Of a stretch of DNA of 8,669 bases, positions 6,039-8,669 are shown piece after piece (within the stretch, counting starts at the first letter, position 1; each line of letters opens with the position of its first letter). Position numbers and translations under genes: made by a program. Under the pieces are notes generated by a model that saw nothing but the letters and a program-made list of their open reading frames with translations, was not told the origin of the DNA and ran no database searches. Location: positions 1 to 8,669 of the forward strand of contig JARBAK010000004.1 of NCBI GenBank assembly GCA_034472185.1, given 5' to 3'. The stretch is from JARBAK01 sp034472185 (GTDB taxonomy: Bacteria > Pseudomonadota > Alphaproteobacteria > Rickettsiales > Midichloriaceae).

Positions 6039-6806
6039 TTATATAGCTATCTGTTTAGATGCAATGCTTTCCATAATTACAGCAATCGATTTCATCTTAT
6101 TGGTAAGTATCTCAGTAAATCTTTCTGGCTCATTCGGGATTTCTCTTAAACAATCGTATACTATTTTTTTATATTGCTTGCCGTAAAAATCACTTACTGC
6201 TTTAGTGCAATGGTCAAAACGATGAATAAACTCATGCGTAACCTCCCCTATCAACCGCTTTTTAAGTTCTTCTTTTGGCAGTAAACTAAACGCATCCCCC
6301 TTTGCATCCCGTACAGATTGATTAATATCAATATATACGGCATCATGAGCTCTTTCATAATATGCAACTGCGCTCTTTACGTTCATTGTTCCGAAATATA
6401 TTGTTGGCTCTTTCTTATCAGATTCAATCAAATCCTTCAAGAACCCTACTGCTTCGTGCTCATTATGGTCTCTTATTAGGATATTAAATTCTTTAACATC
6501 CTGCGTGAGAATATCATTCCATTTACCATTTTTCACACTCTGTGTATACGATAAAAAATTTTTATATGCCTTGTCTATATTGTTTACATATGTACTCAAC
6601 TCCTGGACATTTTTACTATCTTTCTTATAAATTTGTGCGGATTTATAATTTTGCCTAAACTCTTCAGCAAGTGCATCGAGCTTAGAATATGCTTCTAAAT
6701 TAAGACCAAATTTAATCCTCCCAAGTAAGGAATCTAATGATATTAGCTCTGTCACAGAAAACATTTTTATTTTTGATTGAAAGAATTGCGTATGTTCTTC
6801 TTGCAT
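6039..6806 (-). CDS. Putative zinc metallopeptidase (HExxH), toxin- or effector-like
   Basis: The 255-residue product carries H-E-F-I-H at residues 191-195, the zincin signature in which the two histidines bind zinc and the glutamate activates water, followed directly by R-F-D-H-C (196-200). The pattern HExxHxxDxC resembles the M76 (Atp23-type) active site as I know it. Downstream, N-E-P-E-R-F-T-E (225-232) resembles the N-E-A-E-F-F-A-E segment of anthrax lethal factor that supplies the third zinc ligand, making E228 the best candidate; E222 is an alternative. The roughly 190 residues before the motif are helix-like and unfamiliar. No signal peptide is seen. I start at ATG 6804-6806 behind AAGAG; the longer frame to 6893 would overlap the divergent gene and add a hydrophobic stretch. 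It is followed after 8 bases by the coiled-coil gene. Substrate is unknown, and host protein cleavage is only a possibility. Confidence 0.65.
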   Translation of the reverse strand: MQEEHTQFFQSKIKMFSVTELISLDSLLGRIKFGLNLEAYSKLDALAEEFRQNYKSAQIYKKDSKNVQELSTYVNNIDKAYKNFLSYTQSVKNGKWNDILTQDVKEFNILIRDHNEHEAVGFLKDLIESDKKEPTIYFGTMNVKSAVAYYERAHDAVYIDINQSVRDAKGDAFSLLPKEELKKRLIGEVTHEFIHRFDHCTKAVSDFYGKQYKKIVYDCLREIPNEPERFTEILTNKMKSIAVIMESIASKQIAI

Positions 6807-6829
6807 ATTTACTCTTATAAAAAGTGTTA

Positions 6830-6849
6830 GTATCGTTGTATAACGATAC
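6830..6849. promoter_or_regulatory. Palindromic probable operator in a divergent intergenic region
   Basis: GTATCGTT (6830-6837) and AACGATAC (6842-6849) are exact inverted repeats separated by four bases. They lie in the 76-base gap between the metallopeptidase-like gene (minus) and the coiled-coil gene (plus). The position suits a dimeric repressor controlling both directions. No regulator gene adjoins it, and no convincing -35/-10 pair could be fixed here. Confidence 0.5.
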
Positions 6850-6882
6850 CATGTTATTAATCCGAAATCTAAGGTTATCAAT

Positions 6883-7350
6883 ATGTTAAGCAAGAAACAG
6901 GAGAGAGAGCAAGAAGAACAAGAAAATCGAGAAATACAAGCAACTTTTCAGAAAGTAAAAGCAGTTGTCTTTGAGCTTTGCTCCAAGATTGGGGAAATAG
7001 ACCAGGACCTACTGAAATTTATTGTTAGAGATGCTAGTAACATTCCTTCGCTATCAGATGTGACCAGTGCATATCTTTGCAATCCTCAAAACATGGAGTC
7101 GGTATACAATGTTGCAGAGTTATACAATATTTTTGAGTTTAGGTCGAAAGCTGTACCTCAAAATGTGTGGGAGAATCCTAGTATATGTAATATAATACGA
7201 TACCTAGTAGTTCCCGAAGTTCTATCAGAAGTGCGTGCATCTCTTCTTGATACAACATCAGTATCAGAAATAAGTACCTCTACCCTTGATACTACGATGG
7301 GAACAAACAATTCTGTTTTGCATGGATCTTCTGATTATTGCGAGTTGTAG
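6883..7350 (+). CDS. Hypothetical coiled-coil protein with C-terminal 13-residue repeat
   Basis: The 155-residue product is not recognised. The first 25 residues are extremely charged (KKQEREQEEQENREIQ) and likely form a helix or coiled coil, followed by a mixed globular-looking part. Near the C-terminus a 13-residue unit is repeated, EVRASLLDTTSVS then EISTSTLDTTMGT, encoded at 7228-7266 and 7267-7305. Similar DNA (GAAGTGCGTATCTC) recurs at 7381, in the same frame but past the stop at 7348-7350, so the gene may once have been longer. ATG 6883 has AAGG 8 bases upstream and is divergent from the metallopeptidase-like gene across a palindromic control region. No membrane segment is visible. It could be a regulator, partner or unrelated effector. 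Confidence 0.6.
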   Translation: MLSKKQEREQEEQENREIQATFQKVKAVVFELCSKIGEIDQDLLKFIVRDASNIPSLSDVTSAYLCNPQNMESVYNVAELYNIFEFRSKAVPQNVWENPSICNIIRYLVVPEVLSEVRASLLDTTSVSEISTSTLDTTMGTNNSVLHGSSDYCEL

Positions 7351-7535
7351 AGCGTGGTGAGGAAGAAGTGATGAGAAGCTGAAGTGCGTATCTCAGATCT
7401 GTTAGTTGAGACGGGGTAGTGAGGTATCGGAAGTGAGTGTCGTTTTCACCGCCTGACAACAAGATAGAGCACTGAGAGGAAGTGAGTATCACGCTTCTAT
7501 TGGCGAGGAGTAAGTTTGTGCCTCAGATCTGTTAG
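7228..7535 (+). repeat. Degenerate GAAGTG-type repeat tract, partly coding
   Basis: Copies begin GAAGTGCGTGCATCTC (7228), GAAATAAGTACCTC (7267), GAAGTGCGTATCTC (7381), GAAGTGAGTGTC (7430) and GAAGTGAGTATC (7479). The spacing is exactly 49 bases between the last three. An exact 14-mer CTCAGATCTGTTAG occurs at 7392-7405 and 7522-7535. The first two copies encode the 13-residue protein repeat; the rest lie beyond the stop codon, among several in-frame stops. Confidence 0.5.
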
Positions 7536-7849
7536 CTAATGCGACATAAGAATTTGAACAATATAGCTCTGACAATGAGACAACTTTGTAGTTCTTTTGG
7601 GACGTTGATCAAAGCATGCTTCTAGGCCTACATAGAGTTTAATATATTGAAGAATTAAAACTTGAGCGTGTAGAGCGAGAAGAAAATGCTGATTGATAGA
7701 CGATTTCCTCTTGCTTATTGCTCGAAGCTAAAGAAAACTTGATTCATTTATAAACTGTTGGGTGATAATTCTCGCCTCATTCCTATAAACCTGAAATTTC
7801 GGCAGAATGAGGCGCAGTACCGCTTCGTCCAATAAATTCAACGGCAATC
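7536..7849. other. Stretch without a gene
   Basis: No supported frame on either strand. Apart from the hairpin element at 7773-7814 I see nothing in it. Confidence 0.4.
7773..7814. repeat. Hairpin element with 10-bp perfect arms
   Basis: CGCCTCATTC (7773-7782) and GAATGAGGCG (7805-7814) are perfect inverted repeats around a 22-base loop. They are the most GC-rich block of a very AT-rich spacer. There is no following T run, so it is less likely a terminator. The size and form fit a dispersed palindromic element of the REP or small MITE type. Confidence 0.5.
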
Positions 7850-7895
7850 TTGTATTACAATAATAATATTTTTTATAATAAATATGCAAGGAGGG
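7850..7895 (+). promoter_or_regulatory. Orphan promoter and ribosome binding site without a gene
   Basis: TTGTAT (7850-7855), 18 bases and a perfect TATAAT (7874-7879) are followed by AAGGAGGGG (about 7888-7896), an excellent Shine-Dalgarno sequence. No ATG or GTG with an open frame follows; transcription would run antisense into the 3' end of the RelE-type toxin gene. It may be the preserved front end of a lost gene, or an antisense promoter. Confidence 0.35.
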
Positions 7896-7937
7896 GAAAG
7901 AGATTTACATAACACCAATTTTAAGCAAACTTGAAAT

Positions 7938-8210
7938 TTAATTCTCGTAGATGTTTTTTCTGTGTTTTATAGCAATAATGACAACTGTATGAGTTTCATT
8001 TTCTATACGAAATACTATACGATAATCTCCGACTCTTAACCTTCTATGTCCTTTTAAGCTATATCTTAGCGGTTTTCCAAAGATTACTGGATCTGTCATC
8101 AATCTTTCTTCTATTGCTTTTTTTATGATTATTTTGATCGAAGATGACAGTTTTGGAATATCTTTATGAACTACATTCTCCTGGTAAAGGATTTTGTATT
8201 TTATTTCCAT
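7938..8210 (-). CDS. RelE/ParE-superfamily toxin
   Basis: The 90-residue product is the normal length for RelE-type mRNA interferases, which bind the ribosome and cut mRNA. Visible marks are a helical hairpin around I-K-K-A-I-E-E-R-L (28-37), then G-K-P-L-R-Y-S-L-K-G (45-54), the core H-R-R-L-R-V-G-D-Y-R-I-V-F (55-67), and the C-terminal I-K-H-R-K-N-I-Y (81-88). The G-K-P-L, R-L-R-V-G-D-Y-R-I-V and H-R-x-x-I-Y motifs are those of the RelE subgroup widespread in intracellular bacteria; basic residues in the core and R84 are likely functional. ParE-type gyrase inhibition cannot be excluded, but the H-R motif favours RelE. It overlaps the antitoxin gene by 10 bases (ATGGAAATAA), implying coupled translation. 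It is intact. Confidence 0.9.
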   Translation of the reverse strand: MEIKYKILYQENVVHKDIPKLSSSIKIIIKKAIEERLMTDPVIFGKPLRYSLKGHRRLRVGDYRIVFRIENETHTVVIIAIKHRKNIYEN

Positions 8211-8422
8211 ACTTCATCATGACAATATGTTTTTGCTTTTTTTTGATCCAATTTATTAGCTAAGTCAGATAAATAAAAATCCTCTCTCATCTCTAATGCT
8301 TCCAACGTTAATTCTTTCACAAGACTAGAAACGGATTTGTCATTTTGTTTCGCAAGTTTAGTTAGCATGACCACTTCTGATTCTTCAAAAGTAACATTAA
8401 CTCTTGGATTTTTTGTAGACAT
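8201..8422 (-). CDS. Ribbon-helix-helix antitoxin of the RelE-type toxin
   Basis: The 73-residue product has the order expected of an RHH antitoxin: a beta strand R-V-N-V-T-F (7-12), a first helix starting E-E-S-E-V-V-M-L, a turn at N-D-K-S-V-S, and a second helix S-L-V-K-E-L-T-L-E-A-L. The C-terminal part, ending K-T-Y-C-H-D-E-V-W-K, is the toxin-binding tail; Y-x-H-D-E-V-W is a familiar ending for partners of this RelE subgroup. I start at ATG 8420-8422 and not at the longer frame beginning near 8482, because the extra 20 codons would cover the promoter and operator and the RHH domain normally begins near the N-terminus. Only a weak GAGA precedes the ATG. It should repress its own operon as a dimer. 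Confidence 0.88.
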   Translation of the reverse strand: MSTKNPRVNVTFEESEVVMLTKLAKQNDKSVSSLVKELTLEALEMREDFYLSDLANKLDQKKAKTYCHDEVWK

Positions 8423-8439
8423 ATTCTCATGTTGTTTTT

Positions 8440-8482
8440 GTGATATACGACATAAGTGTATCACTTTTACATCATATGTCAA
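8440..8482 (-). promoter_or_regulatory. Promoter and operator of the RHH/RelE-type module
   Basis: On the minus strand a consensus TTGACA (8477-8482), 16 bases and TACACT (8455-8460) form a promoter about 35 bases before the antitoxin ATG. GTGATATAC (8440-8448) and GTGTATCAC (8456-8464) are inverted repeats matching at eight of nine positions, with 7 bases between, covering the -10. AAGTG/CACTT (8454-8458, 8462-8466) is a nested palindrome. This fits RHH autorepression. Confidence 0.6.
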
Positions 8483-8488
8483 TCAACT

Positions 8489-8644
8489 TGATCATTTGGT
8501 GGCAGTTACAGAAAATCAAGTCCAATAACTCAACTAACTTTTATTTCAGCAGATGCTATTAGATACCACACACAAGATCCAGAGCAACGTTTGGTTTTTC
8601 CAATTGTTGTTTTGAGAAAGTCTGGACTTGTTTTATGTCAGTGA
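8489..8644 (+). other. Open frame without a start codon, possible gene remnant
   Basis: After a TGA near 8486 the plus strand stays open to a TGA at 8642-8644, about 50 codons, with protein-like content (DAIRYHTQDPEQRLVF then PIVVLRKSGLVLCQ). There is no ATG, GTG or TTG at its beginning and no ribosome binding site. It may be the tail of a gene cut by insertion of the toxin-antitoxin module. No family recognised. Confidence 0.2.
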
Positions 8645-8669
8645 TAGATGGAGAAGGAGATCTGTCATA

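Noticed and set aside
5965..6186. Plus-strand 73-codon frame
   Set aside because: Antisense to the junction of the metallopeptidase and coiled-coil genes.
6807..6893. N-terminal extension of the metallopeptidase to ATG 6893
   Set aside because: It would cover the palindromic control region and overlap the divergent gene, and the internal ATG at 6806 has a better ribosome binding site.
7292..7492. Minus-strand 66-codon frame
   Set aside because: Antisense to the end of the 155-residue gene and the repeat tract; low-complexity translation.
8337..8528. Plus-strand 63-codon frame
   Set aside because: Antisense to the RHH antitoxin and its promoter.
1..8669. CRISPR arrays, tRNA or rRNA genes
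   Set aside because: No regularly spaced identical repeats and no cloverleaf or rRNA-like sequence were found by eye; the repeats present are few and irregular.

Overview
The window is AT-rich DNA (roughly two thirds A+T by eye) with long poorly coding stretches, several broken genes, many short inverted repeats and three complete type II toxin-antitoxin (TA) modules in 8.7 kb. No housekeeping gene, rRNA or tRNA is visible. This is the texture of an accessory or plasmid-like region in a host-associated, probably intracellular bacterium. A Rickettsiales-like alphaproteobacterium is my best guess, but nothing here fixes the taxon.

Layout, left to right. 1-357: little coding, apart from an open frame running off the left edge. 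417-982 (+): mazE-mazF with a promoter/palindrome in front. 1013-2973 (-): a two-gene unit. The promoter-proximal gene (2179-2973) is a 264-residue protein that looks like a distant, catalytically degenerate kinase-fold protein. The distal one (1013-2156) is a PI3/4-kinase-like or HipA-like gene broken by one in-frame stop and one frameshift. 3158-3385 (+): two overlapping tiny ORFs followed by a terminator-like hairpin. 3650-4171 (-): yefM-yoeB with a clear promoter/operator. 4260-5475: about 1.2 kb of decayed DNA full of inverted repeats, ending in a cluster of perfect palindromes. 5476-6806 (-): a tightly coupled pair encoding a putative HExxH zinc metallopeptidase and a coiled-coil protein. 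6830-6849: a strong palindrome between this pair and a divergent coiled-coil gene (6883-7350, +). 7228-7540: a short repeat that starts inside that gene and continues, degenerate, beyond its stop. 7773-7814: a hairpin element. 7938-8422 (-): an RHH antitoxin/RelE-type toxin pair with its own promoter and operator. 8483-8669: an open frame without a start.

The TA modules are the secure part. The most interesting uncharacterised part is the metallopeptidase/coiled-coil pair with its palindromic control region. Together with the kinase-like pair it suggests a small island of host-interaction or toxin-like genes, stabilised by TA modules and partly eroding. That functional reading is inference; the motifs and lesions are read from the sequence.
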